DNA of 64,000 nucleotides from Aquabacterium sp. OR-4 (GCF_025290835.2 NZ_JAOCQD020000002.1:1-64000), one strand, 5' to 3'. Positions 21,345-30,976 are shown, counted from the stretch's first letter. The notes: generated by a model not told the origin, from the letters alone. Numbers and translations are program-made.

Positions 21345-21372
21345 TCAAGCCGACGGCCATCGCTGCCGACAT
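21345..21372 (+). promoter_or_regulatory. Possible sigma-28-like promoter before second cheY
   Basis: TCAA-N16-GCCGACAT resembles the flagellar sigma factor FliA consensus TAAA-N15-GCCGATAA, with the spacing one base long and three mismatches. It lies in the 211-bp gap that separates the main cluster from the cheY-MCP-cheY module, where a second promoter would be expected. Confidence 0.25.
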
Positions 21373-21470
21373 CCGGTTCAGGGCTCGTCTGCCCGCGCGG
21401 CGCGATCACCCGCACGGCCGTCTTGCGTGCCTGTCCACTTCACCACGCCAAATCAAGAGGGTGCGTCCAC

Positions 21471-21836
21471 ATGAAAAGCGTCTTCCTGGTCGACGACTCG
21501 GCCACCATGCTGATGAGCCTGAAGGGCACGCTGGAGATCAGCGGCTTCAAGGTCGACACGGCGCCCGATGGCGAAGCCGCGCTGCACAAGCTCAAGGCCG
21601 GCCTGCGCCCCGACCTGATCATCACCGACATCAACATGCCCAAGCTCGACGGCATCGGCCTGATCCGCGAGGCGCGCAAGCTGCTGCGCTTCACGCCGAT
21701 CCTGGCGCTCACCACCGAAAGCCAGCAGGGCAAGCGCGACGAGGCCAAGCGCATCGGTGCCACCGGCTGGCTGGTCAAGCCGGTGGGCGGCGCCGATCTG
21801 GTGAAGGTCATCAAGCAGGTCATCCCCGGAGCCTGA
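21471..21836 (+). CDS. CheY-type single-domain response regulator (second)
   Basis: A 121-residue receiver with D8-D9, phospho-acceptor D53 ([11 protein letters not shown]), Thr in LALTTES and Lys in WLVKPVGG. The start was set at the ATG giving [11 protein letters not shown], preceded by AAGAGGG; the frame upstream is non-coding. It shares [14 protein letters not shown] with the third CheY (23066), so the two are recent paralogues flanking the membrane MCP. Its partner is probably CheA from the same cluster; the output target is unknown. Confidence 0.92.
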   Translation: MKSVFLVDDSATMLMSLKGTLEISGFKVDTAPDGEAALHKLKAGLRPDLIITDINMPKLDGIGLIREARKLLRFTPILALTTESQQGKRDEAKRIGATGWLVKPVGGADLVKVIKQVIPGA

Positions 21837-21837
21837 C

Positions 21838-23091
21838 ATGGACAGCGACCCCGACACCCCACGCACCAGCCTGCCGCAGCGCTGGCTGCGCCGCATCACC
21901 GTGCGCGACATCGGCCTGGCCGTGGTGCTGACGCTGGCACTTGGCGCGCATGCGCTGTGGTCCGACTCGGTGTCCTGGGCCTCGCTGGCCTGGCTGGCCA
22001 CCGGCACCCTGGTGGGCATGTGGCTGGGCGCGCGCGCCCGGCCGCTGCAGCTGGGCACCAACGAGCGCACCACTGCAGTGGTGACGCAGGACATCCAGAC
22101 CCTGCGCCAGGCCTTCGCGGTGCTCAAGCAGCAGGTCGACGCCACCATCCAGTCCAGCGAAGAGGCGGTGATGTCGATGATGGAGCGCATGAACCGGGTA
22201 CATGCCAATGCCCAGGCGCTGCGCGAAAGCATCCTCGAGGCGGTGCGGCGATCCGAGTCGCTGTCGGCCGACTCGCTGGGCCGCGCCGGCCAGCATGGCC
22301 AGGCGGTGGCCTCGCTGGCCGAGCACGAGCACAAGTACGAGGCGCAGCGCGCGCAGAACCAGGCACGCGTGCGCGCCGTGGCCGAGCAGGTGCGCCAGCT
22401 CACGCCGGTGGCCACGCTGATCGGCGAGATCTCGCGCCAGACCAACCTGCTGGCCATCAATGCCTCGATCGAGGCCGCCCGCGCCGGCCGCGAAGGCGCC
22501 GGCTTCAAGGTGGTGGCCGCCGAGGTGCGGCGCCTGTCCACGCAGACCAGCGAGGCCGCGCGCCAGATCACCGAGGGCATCGCGCTGGCCGCCAGCGCCA
22601 TCGATGCCGAGATGACCGGCGCCCGGTCGATGGAAGGCGACAGCGCCGCCGCCCAGCTGGGCGAGATCGCCGCGCACATCCAGACCATGAGCGAGACCCT
22701 TGGCGACGTGGTGCCCTACCTCGGCAGCCTGTCGACGCGCATGGATTCGGGCATGGCCGTGGTCACCGAAGACATCGTCAACACGCTGGGCGACATGCAG
22801 TTCCAGGACATCAACCGCCAGCTGCTCGAGCAGATCAACAGCGCGCTGGCCAGCCTGTCGGAACACTTCTCGCAGATCTACCAGCTGATCGATGGCCAGG
22901 CGCCACCGCCGCCGGTGCTGCTGGAAGAGCTGCTGTCGCGCTGGACCGAGAACTACGTGATGCACTCGCAGCGCGTGGCCCATGCGCGCGCCGTGGGCGC
23001 GGCCGAGCCGGCCCCCTTGCCCACCGACGAGCCGTCTTCCAAGAACCTCACCCTGGCGACCGCTTATGGACCCCGCATCGAGTTCTTCTGA
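21838..23091 (+). CDS. Membrane MCP lacking a periplasmic domain, with DxxxQ motif
   Basis: A 417-residue receptor with two adjacent membrane helices (about 24-42 and 46-64) and almost no periplasmic loop, so any stimulus must be internal or membrane-borne. The MCP tip is [20 protein letters not shown] at about 198-217. Downstream, [15 protein letters not shown] (318-332) contains D324 and Q328 in the D-x-x-x-Q spacing used by CheZ-type phosphatases. The C-terminus ends without a CheR-binding pentapeptide. The gene starts one base after the second CheY and overlaps the third CheY by 26 bp, so all three are one unit. Confidence 0.9.
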   Translation: MDSDPDTPRTSLPQRWLRRITVRDIGLAVVLTLALGAHALWSDSVSWASLAWLATGTLVGMWLGARARPLQLGTNERTTAVVTQDIQTLRQAFAVLKQQVDATIQSSEEAVMSMMERMNRVHANAQALRESILEAVRRSESLSADSLGRAGQHGQAVASLAEHEHKYEAQRAQNQARVRAVAEQVRQLTPVATLIGEISRQTNLLAINASIEAARAGREGAGFKVVAAEVRRLSTQTSEAARQITEGIALAASAIDAEMTGARSMEGDSAAAQLGEIAAHIQTMSETLGDVVPYLGSLSTRMDSGMAVVTEDIVNTLGDMQFQDINRQLLEQINSALASLSEHFSQIYQLIDGQAPPPPVLLEELLSRWTENYVMHSQRVAHARAVGAAEPAPLPTDEPSSKNLTLATAYGPRIEFF

Positions 23092-23512
23092 GCAGCCGGT
23101 CAGCACCATCCTGGTGGTCGACGACTCGGCCACCATGCGCATGAGCGTCGAGATGTCGCTCAGGCTGTCGGGCTACCGGGTGGTGATCGCCGAGAACGGC
23201 GACACGGCGCTCAGGCTGCTGGCCGAGGGTCTGCGTCCCGACCTGGTGCTGACCGACATCGTGATGCCCGGCGTGGACGGCCTCGGCCTGATCCGCGAGG
23301 CGCGCAAGCTGTTGCGCTTCACGCCCATCGTGGCGCTCACCACCCAGGGTCAGCGCTCCCTGCGCGACGAGGGCAAGGCTGCCGGCGCCACCGCCTGGCT
23401 GATCAAGCCCACCGGGGGGGACGACCTGATCGCGCTGGTGCGCCGCTTTCTGGGCGAGAAGGCGCGACACGCCCGCGGCCCGCGCGCCCAGCAGGCCCGT
23501 CGCGCTGGCTGA
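23066..23512 (+). CDS. CheY-type single-domain response regulator (third)
   Basis: A 148-residue receiver with D19-D20, phospho-acceptor D64 ([11 protein letters not shown]), TT in VALTTQG and Lys in WLIKPTGG. It starts inside the end of the MCP gene in another frame (26-bp overlap). The closest relative in the window is the second CheY. A basic C-terminal tail ([16 protein letters not shown]) is unusual for CheY and may be an interaction or localisation tag. It ends the cluster; the next gene converges from the other strand. Confidence 0.9.
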   Translation: MDPASSSSEQPVSTILVVDDSATMRMSVEMSLRLSGYRVVIAENGDTALRLLAEGLRPDLVLTDIVMPGVDGLGLIREARKLLRFTPIVALTTQGQRSLRDEGKAAGATAWLIKPTGGDDLIALVRRFLGEKARHARGPRAQQARRAG

Positions 23513-23542
23513 GCGGCGCGGCTGGGTGCCCCGGCGGCGCCG

Positions 23543-24694
23543 TCAGCCGGCGAAGCGCACCACCAGCTCCACCGTGTGCGGCATCGGCCGCGCCGGCGGC
23601 GCATAACGCCAGCGCTGCACGGCATCACGCACATTGCGCTGCACTGCGCGGTCGGAGGTGCCCTGCACCACCACATCGCGCACCGTGCCATCGGCGGTGA
23701 TGGAAAAGCGCAGCGTCAGCCGCAGGGTGTCGGCGTTGAGTGCCATGCGGCCCGAGAAGTCGGGCTCCACCATCTCGAGCAGCGCCGGCACGCCGGGCGC
23801 GTCGGTCACCACAGTCGGCTGCGCTGCGGCCTGAGCCGGAGCCGGAGCCGGAGCCGGCAGCGCTCGGGCGGTGGGCGCTGCAGCGGCCACCAGTTGCGCC
23901 GGTGCCGCCGCCAGGGCACGCGGGGCGTCGGCCACTGGGGCGGTCGTGGCGGTGGGCACGGCGCTGGCCACCGGCACCGCGGTGCTGGCCATGGTGGCGC
24001 CCACGGCAGCCGGCGGCGTGGCGGGTGCTGCGCTGGGTGTGACGGTGGGGTTGGCGCTGGTGGTGACCGCGCTGGTGGTGACCGCGCTGGTGGTGGCAGC
24101 GCTGGTGGAGCCAACATTGGTGGCCGCCGCGCTGGTGGTAACCACGTTGGTGGTGACTGCACTGGTGGCAGCGGCAGCCGCTGTGTTGGCAGCCGCAGGC
24201 ACGCCGGCCGCCGCGCCAGACACCGCCGCGGGCCCGCTGCGCAGCGGCGCGTTGGCCGCCACCGGGTTGCTGGCCGTGCCCACGGCCGAGGCCGCGGCCG
24301 CGGCAGCAGCGGCCTTGCGTGCATTGGCGGCCAGCACCGCTGCGGCGGCATTGCTGGCCGCGGCCGCGGCGGCGGCATTGCCAGAGGCATTTGACCCTGT
24401 GGCCGCTGTGGCCGGGCCGGGCTGCGCCGGGGGGGGCGTGGCCGGCGCTGCCGGGGCAGCGGCCGGCGCATTGGCCTTGCCGGGCCCGCCGCCCATGCGT
24501 GCCGCCTCCTGGATGCGGCGCAGCGGGTTGCTGGCCGCCCGCTCGGCGCGTTGCATGCGCTCGGCCACCGAATCGTCGGGGGCGCCAATGGTGATGCTCA
24601 CCGAGCTGCCTTGCGCATGCACCAGCACCGGGCAGGCCGTGCACAGCATCCATGCAGCGGCCCACAAAGGCCCGCGCGAAACAAACCTGATCAC
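23543..24694 (-). CDS. Secreted protein with TonB-C-like domain and Ala/Thr linker
   Basis: 383 residues in three parts. The first is a signal peptide (MIRFVSRGPLWAAAW... to VHAQ). The second is a long low-complexity linker rich in Ala, Thr, Val and Pro with TTSAVTTSAVTT-like repeats (about 85-285). The third is a C-terminal domain of about 80 residues (DADTLRLTLRFSI-type strand, GTVRDVVVQGTSDRAVQRNV, AVQRWRYAP) that resembles TonB/energy-transducer C-termini. Classical TonB keeps its N-terminal membrane anchor, whereas here the helix ends in AxA-like cleavage. I chose the GTG at 24694 because GAGGAG lies 8-9 nt ahead of it. It converges with the chemosensory cluster. The function is unknown. 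Confidence 0.7.
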   Translation of the reverse strand: MIRFVSRGPLWAAAWMLCTACPVLVHAQGSSVSITIGAPDDSVAERMQRAERAASNPLRRIQEAARMGGGPGKANAPAAAPAAPATPPPAQPGPATAATGSNASGNAAAAAAASNAAAAVLAANARKAAAAAAAASAVGTASNPVAANAPLRSGPAAVSGAAAGVPAAANTAAAAATSAVTTNVVTTSAAATNVGSTSAATTSAVTTSAVTTSANPTVTPSAAPATPPAAVGATMASTAVPVASAVPTATTAPVADAPRALAAAPAQLVAAAAPTARALPAPAPAPAQAAAQPTVVTDAPGVPALLEMVEPDFSGRMALNADTLRLTLRFSITADGTVRDVVVQGTSDRAVQRNVRDAVQRWRYAPPARPMPHTVELVVRFAG

Positions 24695-24922
24695 AAAAAC
24701 CACTCCTCACGATCCCGTTCTTGGCGGGCTCTCCCTGACTGGCCGCGTCAGCAGCGTGTTGGCTGCGAGCGCGGTCGCGCGATGGTAAGGAGGCCGGCGC
24801 CACGGTCAAGGGGGCAGCACCTCAGCACTGCCTGCCTTGGGGGGGTGCCGCCGCAGCCGCCCAACCCAGGCTCAATGCAGGAACAGTGCCGCATCGCGGG
24901 CACCGTGGCTGTGCGCCCTGGC

Positions 24923-27900
24923 TCAGCTCGAGAGCTGCTGCCAGGCCTTGTCGAGCCGCTTCACGCTCACCGGCTGCGGTGTGCGCAGCTCTTGCGCGAA
25001 GAAACTCACCCGTAACTCCTCGAGCAGCCAGCGGTACTCGTCGAGCCGGGTGTCGGCCACGCCCTTCTGGTCGGCCAGGCGGCGGGTGTAGCGCTGCTCC
25101 AGCGGCCGCAGCTCGGCCAGGCGCTGGGCATCGCGGGCCGGGTCGGCGCGCCACTTGTCCAGGCGCAGCACCACGGCCTTGAGGTAGCGCGGGCAGTGCT
25201 GCAACGCGGCCCAGGGCGTGGTCAGCAGGAAGCGTTTGTTGCACAGCCGTTGCAACTGCGCGGCGATGTCATCGGCCAGGTCCTTGGGCACGGTGCGGCT
25301 GTCCTTGAGCTTGCGCTGGGCGGCCTGCAGCTCGGTGAGCACGGTGCCGGTCAGGCGCGCCACCTCCTGGGCAATCAGGTTGAGCCGGCTGCGGCCTTCG
25401 GCGATGCGCGCCTCGAAGCGGGCCGCATCGGTGGGCAGCGGATCGGCCAGAAAGGCACGGTCGACGGCCAGGTCGACGATCATGGCCTTGAGCTCATCGG
25501 CCGTGCCGAGCGCCATGTAGGCCGCGGCCAGGCGCGTGAAGTCGGGGATGTTCTTCTCCAGGTACTTCAGCGGCTCCTTGATCTGCAAGGCCACCAGGCG
25601 GCGCAGGCCGGCGCGGTGGCGGGCCACGGCGGCGGCCGGCTCGTCGAAGACTTCGATCTCGACCGCCGTGCCCTTGTCGATCAGGGCCGGAAAGCCGATC
25701 AGCGTCTGCCCGGCCTTGTGGATTTCCATCAGCTCGGGGAGTTCGCCAAAGGTCCAGGCGGTGTACTGCGCGGGCGCTGCGGGCGCGGTCGGCGCCGACG
25801 CCGGCGCAGCGGCCTTTTCCACACGCCGCGGCGTGCCGGCAGGCGGGTGCGACGCCGCGCTCGCGGGTGATGGCGCAGCGGCCGCCACGGGCGGCGCCGC
25901 GCCGCCCAGCTTCAAGGCCGCCAGGGCCTGGAAGGCCGAGCGCGCCTGGCCGCCCAGCTCGGCCTTCAGCGTGGCCAGGTGGCGGCCCATGCCGAGCTGG
26001 CGGCCATGCTCGTCCACCACGCGGAAGTTCATGAACAGGTGCGGCGCCAGCTGCTCGAGCTTGAAGTCGTTGCGCTGCACGGCCACCTGGGCACGCTCTT
26101 TCACGGCGGCCAGCAGCTGATCGACCAGGTTGCCCTGACCGAAGGCATGCAGCGCGACGAACTCGTCGATGAACTCGGCCAGCGGCTGCAGGCGGGTGCG
26201 CGGGCGCTGGTGCAGGCTCTTGCACAGCGCGGTCAGCTTGGCCGCCAGCATGCCGGGCACCAGCCAGTCGCAGCGCTCGTCGCTGACCTGGTTGAGCGCG
26301 TAGATCGGCACGGTGACGGTGACGCCGTCCTTGGCGTCGCCCGGCTCGTGCAGGTAGGCGGCGGTGCAGTCCACCCCGCCCAGGCGCAGGGTCTTGGGAA
26401 AGGCGTTGCCGGTGATGCCGGCGGCCTCGTGGCGCATCAGCTCGTCGCGCGTCAGCTGCAGCAGCTTCGGCCGGGTCTTGCTGGCCTCGCGCCACCAGCG
26501 CTCGAGGCTGTGGCCCGAGCACACGTCGGCCGGCAGCTGCTGGTCATAGAAGGCGTAGATCAGCTCGTCGTCCACCAGCACATCCTGCCGGCGGCTCTTG
26601 TGCTCGAGCTCTTCCACCTGGGCCAGCAGGCGCTTGTTGTGGGCGATGAAGGGCAGGTTCGAGTCCCAGTCGCCCTCGAGCAGCGCGCTGCGAATGAAGA
26701 TCTCGCGCGCCGCAGGCAGATCGATACGTCCGTAGTTCACCCGCTTGCCGCTGTAGACGACGATGCCGTACAGCGTGGCACGCTCGTAGGCCACCACCTC
26801 GGCGGCCTTCTTCTCCCAGTGCGGATCGAGCAGCTGGCGCTTGAGCAGGTGGCCGGCAATGGCCGCAATCCACTGCGGCTCGATGGCGGCCAGGCCACGG
26901 CCGTACAGCCGCGTGGTTTCCACCAGCTCGGCCACGATCAGCCAGCGGCCCGGCTTCTTGCTCAGGTTGGCGCCCGGATGGCGCCAGAACTTGATGCCGC
27001 GCGCCCCCAGGTACCACTCGTCGTCGTCCGACTTGCAGCCCACGTTGCCCAGCAGGCCGGCCAGCATCGACAGGTGGATCTGCTCGTAGGTGGCCGGGCT
27101 GCCGTTGAAGCGCCAGCCCTGCTCGGCCACCACGGTGTGCAGCTGGGCGTAGGTGTCGCGCCACTCGCGCACGCGGCGCGGGTTGATGAACTGCTCGCGC
27201 AGGCGCTGCTCCTGCTGTCGGTTGCTGAGCTTGTGGCTGTCGGTCTTTTGCTGGGCGCTGCCGGGATGGCCGTGCACGCCGCGGCCCTGCTCGATCCAGT
27301 CCCACAGCCGCAGCGTGCCGACGAACTCGCTCTTCTCGTCGTCGAACAGCTTGTGCTTCTCGTCGGCAGCCTGCTGCTTGTCGAGCGGGCGGTCGCGCGC
27401 GTCCTGCACGCTCAGGGCACTGGCGATGATCAGCACCTCGTGCAGCGCCTCGCGCTCCTTGGCCTCGAGGATCATGCGGCCCACGCGCGGGTCGAGCGGC
27501 AGGCGGCTCAGGCTGTGGCCGATGGCGGTGAGCTCGTTGTCGTCGTCCACCGCGCCCAGCTCGCCCAGCAGCGCATAGCCGTCGGCAATGGCCTTGGGCC
27601 TGGGCGGCTCGATGAACGGAAACTCGTCCACCACGCCCAGGCGCAGGCTCTTCATGCGCAGGATCACGCCGGCCAGGCTGCTGCGCAGGATCTCGGGGTC
27701 GGTGAAGCGCGGGCGCTCGGCAAAGCCCTTCTCGTCGTACAGGCGGATGCACACGCCATTGCTCACCCGGCCGCAGCGGCCGGCGCGCTGGTTGGCCGCG
27801 GCCTGGCTGATGGCCTCGACCTGCAGCTGCTCGACCTTGTTGCGAAAGCTGTAGCGCTTGACCCGCGCCTGGCCGCTGTCGATCACGTAGCGGATGCCCG

Positions 27901-28924
27901 GCACGGTGAGCGAGGTCTCGGCCACGTTGGTGGCCAGCACGATGCGCCGGCCGTTGCCGGGGTTGAACACGCGGTCCTGCTCGGCCTGGCTCAGCCGCGC
28001 AAACAGCGGCAGGATCTCGGGCGCGGGCCCCCCCTTGTGCTGCCGCGCCAGATGCTTGTGCAGGTGGTCGGTGGCGTCGCGGATCTCGCGCTCGCCGGGC
28101 AGGAACACCAGGATGTCGCCGGGGCCGTCGCGCCACAGCTCGTCCACCGCGTCGGCGATGGCCTCGTCCATGCCGTATTCGCGGCTGTCCTCGAACGGGC
28201 GCCAACGTTGCTCGACCGGAAACAACCGTCCCGACACTTGAATGACCGGTGCAGGCCCGTGGCGCGACGCAAAGTGGTTGGCAAAGCGCTCGGCGTCGAT
28301 GGTGGCCGAGGTCACCACCACCTTCAGGTCGGGCCGGCGTGGCAGCAGCTGGCGCAGGTAGCCGAGCAGGAAGTCGATGTTGAGGCTGCGCTCGTGCGCC
28401 TCGTCGATGATCAGCGTGTCGTAGGCGCGCAGGTCGGGGTCGCCCTGGGTCTCGGCCAGCAGGATGCCGTCGGTCATCAGCTTGACGCTGGCGCCGGGCT
28501 GCAGCCGGTCGTTGAAGCGCACCTTGAAGCCCACCACCTCGCCCAGCGGCGAGTTCAGCTCCTCGGCAATGCGCTTGGCCACGCTGCTGGCGGCAATGCG
28601 CCGCGGCTGGGTGTGGCCGATCATGCCCTTGCCGCCGGCACCCCAGCCGCGGCCCAGCTCGAGCGCGATCTTGGGCAGCTGGGTGGTCTTGCCCGAGCCG
28701 GTCTCGCCACAGACGATCACCACCTGGTGCTCGCGCAGCGCGCGCGCGATCTCGTCGCGCCGGGCCGAGACCGGCAGCGCTTCAGGGTAGGTGATCGGTG
28801 GAACCGGCGTGGCCTCGCGCACCGGCCGCGGGCCCCGACGTTCGGCACCAGGGCCGGCAGATTCGGGGCGACGTGGCGGCCGCGGGGGCCGCGCCGCCGG
28901 AGGGGTGTCGGCGGGCGAAGTCAC
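24923..28924 (-). CDS. hrpA: ATP-dependent RNA helicase HrpA
   Basis: A 1333-residue DEAH-box helicase of the usual HrpA length. Motif I is GETGSGKT (73-80), motif II is DEAH (174-177) and motif III is SAT (205-207). The later QAAANQRAGRCGR motif VI is followed by the HA2/OB-fold region and the long C-terminal domain specific to HrpA. The first 45 residues are Pro/Arg-rich and probably disordered; translation starts at a GTG with no better ATG nearby. An Ala/Pro-rich insert breaks the C-terminal domain about two-thirds along. HrpA helps resolve stalled ribosomes and mRNA structures in E. coli. It is monocistronic here. Confidence 0.96.
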   Translation of the reverse strand: MTSPADTPPAARPPRPPRRPESAGPGAERRGPRPVREATPVPPITYPEALPVSARRDEIARALREHQVVIVCGETGSGKTTQLPKIALELGRGWGAGGKGMIGHTQPRRIAASSVAKRIAEELNSPLGEVVGFKVRFNDRLQPGASVKLMTDGILLAETQGDPDLRAYDTLIIDEAHERSLNIDFLLGYLRQLLPRRPDLKVVVTSATIDAERFANHFASRHGPAPVIQVSGRLFPVEQRWRPFEDSREYGMDEAIADAVDELWRDGPGDILVFLPGEREIRDATDHLHKHLARQHKGGPAPEILPLFARLSQAEQDRVFNPGNGRRIVLATNVAETSLTVPGIRYVIDSGQARVKRYSFRNKVEQLQVEAISQAAANQRAGRCGRVSNGVCIRLYDEKGFAERPRFTDPEILRSSLAGVILRMKSLRLGVVDEFPFIEPPRPKAIADGYALLGELGAVDDDNELTAIGHSLSRLPLDPRVGRMILEAKEREALHEVLIIASALSVQDARDRPLDKQQAADEKHKLFDDEKSEFVGTLRLWDWIEQGRGVHGHPGSAQQKTDSHKLSNRQQEQRLREQFINPRRVREWRDTYAQLHTVVAEQGWRFNGSPATYEQIHLSMLAGLLGNVGCKSDDDEWYLGARGIKFWRHPGANLSKKPGRWLIVAELVETTRLYGRGLAAIEPQWIAAIAGHLLKRQLLDPHWEKKAAEVVAYERATLYGIVVYSGKRVNYGRIDLPAAREIFIRSALLEGDWDSNLPFIAHNKRLLAQVEELEHKSRRQDVLVDDELIYAFYDQQLPADVCSGHSLERWWREASKTRPKLLQLTRDELMRHEAAGITGNAFPKTLRLGGVDCTAAYLHEPGDAKDGVTVTVPIYALNQVSDERCDWLVPGMLAAKLTALCKSLHQRPRTRLQPLAEFIDEFVALHAFGQGNLVDQLLAAVKERAQVAVQRNDFKLEQLAPHLFMNFRVVDEHGRQLGMGRHLATLKAELGGQARSAFQALAALKLGGAAPPVAAAAPSPASAASHPPAGTPRRVEKAAAPASAPTAPAAPAQYTAWTFGELPELMEIHKAGQTLIGFPALIDKGTAVEIEVFDEPAAAVARHRAGLRRLVALQIKEPLKYLEKNIPDFTRLAAAYMALGTADELKAMIVDLAVDRAFLADPLPTDAARFEARIAEGRSRLNLIAQEVARLTGTVLTELQAAQRKLKDSRTVPKDLADDIAAQLQRLCNKRFLLTTPWAALQHCPRYLKAVVLRLDKWRADPARDAQRLAELRPLEQRYTRRLADQKGVADTRLDEYRWLLEELRVSFFAQELRTPQPVSVKRLDKAWQQLSS

Positions 28925-29254
28925 AGGGCGCGGATTATCGCCGTGCCGGGCGCCCGGGCGCCGAGCCGCCGGCGCCGGTGCCCGCCCGGCGAGTTACCGG
29001 CCAGTTGCCGGCGGGTTACCCGCGGACTCCGGGCGAGCTGCCGGCGCGTGCCGGTCAGGCCGACGGGCGGCCGCCGCGCAGGCGGCGGGCCGGTTGGCGA
29101 CGCACCGGGTGGTGCGGCGTCCTGCACTGTGGGCTGCACTGCGGCCCGGCGCTAAGGCAGCTGTCCCGCTCGCCGGAGACCTGGCCCACGCCCACATCGC
29201 CCCAGGGGCCTAGCGCTGGACCTCGGTCCCGACCGGCGCGGCCCACCCCCTGGA
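28925..29254. other. GC-rich spacer, no gene seen
   Basis: 330 bp between hrpA and the YihY-family gene, both on the minus strand. It is extremely GC-rich, with repeated GCCGGCG/GTTACC motifs around 28975-29060. I see no promoter, RNA gene or credible coding frame. It should contain the hrpA promoter. Confidence 0.6.
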
Positions 29255-30487
29255 TCAGCGCAGCAGCTCGCCCAGCCGCAGCTGCGCCAGCCCGGCCTGC
29301 TGGCGGAAGGCCAGGCTGTCGTCGGCCTCGCCCAGCAGCAGCGCATCCACCAGCGGCAGGGCCGGCGTGCGCTCGGGCGTCACCAGCAGCACCCAGCGCG
29401 GATCGCCCTCCTCTTCGAGCAGGCCGCACCAATCCAGGCTGCGCAGGGTTTCGAGCACCTGGTTGACCTGCAGCGGATCGGTGCGCACCTGGGCCGCCAG
29501 CGCCAGCCCGCGCAAGCCCGCAGCGCCTTCGCGCTGGGCCAGGGCCAGGCGCCGCAGCAGTGCAATCGCCAGCGCAAAGGGCTCGCCCGGCCGCTCGGGC
29601 CGGCGCGGCGCATGGATGGTGAGCGTGGGCGCGTAGGCCGCGATCACCGCGCCCAGCAGCACGATCACCCAGCCCAGGTAGATCCACAGCAGCAGGATGG
29701 GCACCGTGGCAAAGGCCCCGTACACCGCCGAGAAGGTGGCCACGCGGGTCACATACCAGGCCAGCACCGCCTTGGCCAGCTCGATGCCCACCGCCACGAA
29801 CAGGCCGCCGGCCAGCGCATGGCCCCAGCGCACCGACACATTGGGCACAAAGCGGAACAGCCCGCACATGCCGGCGGCCAGCAGCGTGAACTGCAAGGCG
29901 TCGAGCAGCAGCTCGAGCCCGCCGGGCAGCGCATTAACCACCCCGCGCGAGGCCGAAATGGCATACGAGGTGAGCGACAGGCTGGCGCCCAGCACCAAGG
30001 GGCCGAGCGTCAGCACCGCCCAGTACACCAGCACGCGCTGCGCCAGCGGCCGCGGCTTGCGCACCCGCCAGATGGCATTGAGCGTGCGGTCGATGGTGAA
30101 CACCAGCAGCAGCGCCGTCAGCCCGAACAGCAGCAGGCCCAGCGAGCCCACCTTGCTGGCCTTGGCGGCAAACTGGGTCAGCGCCTGCAGCACCGGCCGC
30201 GCAATGCCATCGGGCACCAGGCTTTGCAGAAAGTACTGCTGCAGCGCGGTCTGGAAGCGGCCGAACATCGGGAATGCCGAGAACACCGCCAGCATCACGG
30301 TCATCAGCGGCACCAGGCCGATCAGCGTGGTGAAGGTCAGGCTGCCGGCGGTGAGGCCCAGGCGGTCGTCGCGAAAGCGCAGGCGCAGCGTGCGCAGGGT
30401 GTCGAACCAGGGCCAGTGGCGCAGCGCATGCGCCAGCTGCGCCAGGCGCTGACGTCCGGCCGCGGCCGGGCGTGGGATGGAGGTCAT
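29255..30487 (-). CDS. YihY/BrkB-family inner-membrane protein
   Basis: A 410-residue protein with about six membrane helices in residues 40-290 and the family signatures FRDDRLGLTAGSLTFTTLIGLVPL and ATVPILLLWIYLGWVIVLLGA. A C-terminal cytoplasmic extension of about 110 residues (winged-helix-like, QVNQVLETLRSLDWCGLL) is common in the betaproteobacterial members. Early annotation as RNase BN was later withdrawn for E. coli YihY, so the real role is unknown. The ATG at 30487 was chosen because it gives MTSIPRP close to the first conserved block. Transcription diverges from the DUF2069 gene only 6 bp away. Confidence 0.9.
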   Translation of the reverse strand: MTSIPRPAAAGRQRLAQLAHALRHWPWFDTLRTLRLRFRDDRLGLTAGSLTFTTLIGLVPLMTVMLAVFSAFPMFGRFQTALQQYFLQSLVPDGIARPVLQALTQFAAKASKVGSLGLLLFGLTALLLVFTIDRTLNAIWRVRKPRPLAQRVLVYWAVLTLGPLVLGASLSLTSYAISASRGVVNALPGGLELLLDALQFTLLAAGMCGLFRFVPNVSVRWGHALAGGLFVAVGIELAKAVLAWYVTRVATFSAVYGAFATVPILLLWIYLGWVIVLLGAVIAAYAPTLTIHAPRRPERPGEPFALAIALLRRLALAQREGAAGLRGLALAAQVRTDPLQVNQVLETLRSLDWCGLLEEEGDPRWVLLVTPERTPALPLVDALLLGEADDSLAFRQQAGLAQLRLGELLR

Positions 30488-30493
30488 CCGACT

Positions 30494-30976
30494 ATGATGC
30501 CAGCCGTGACCGATTTTTCCCCCGTGCCCCCGGCGCAAACCCCGCCCGGGCCCGCCCCCGAGCCTCTGGCGCCCGCGCTGGCCGCAGGCCCCGTGCAGGC
30601 GCTGCGTGCCGTCTCGGTGCTGCTGCTGCTGGCCCTGATGGCACTGGGCCTGGCCTGGGAGCTGTGGCTGGCGCCCACCGGCAACAAGACCCTGGTGATC
30701 AAGGTGCTGCCGCTGCTGCTGCCGCTGGCCGGCCTGCTGCGCCACCGGCTCTACACCTACCGCTGGCTGAGCCTGATGCTGTGGCTGTACGTCACCGAAG
30801 GCCTGGTGCGCGCCAACGGCCTGGACAGCGGCTGGTCCACGGGCCTGGCCTGGGGCCAGGTGGCGCTGTGCGCGCTGCTGTTCGTCTGCTGCGTGGTCTA
30901 TGTGCGGCTGCGCCTGAAGGCCGGCAAGGCGGCCACCACCGCCTCGGCCGCACCCGCCCCGTCAGCACCCGGCTGA
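30494..30976 (+). CDS. DUF2069 membrane protein
   Basis: 160 residues with a Pro/Ala-rich N-terminus and four hydrophobic segments. The DUF2069 stretches LWLAPTGNKTLVIKVLPLLLPLAGLLRHRLYTYRW and LWLYVTEGLVRA (about 60-115) are clear. Such proteins are small inner-membrane proteins of unknown function, often near yihY-type or wrbA genes. Two adjacent ATGs (30494, 30497) compete for the start. A promoter shared with the divergent YihY gene must lie inside one or other coding start, because only 6 bp separate them. Confidence 0.82.
   Translation: MMPAVTDFSPVPPAQTPPGPAPEPLAPALAAGPVQALRAVSVLLLLALMALGLAWELWLAPTGNKTLVIKVLPLLLPLAGLLRHRLYTYRWLSLMLWLYVTEGLVRANGLDSGWSTGLAWGQVALCALLFVCCVVYVRLRLKAGKAATTASAAPAPSAPG

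Noticed and set aside
25979..29155. Long plus-strand open frame opposite hrpA
   Set aside because: Antisense shadow of an intact helicase; no motif or ribosome-binding site.
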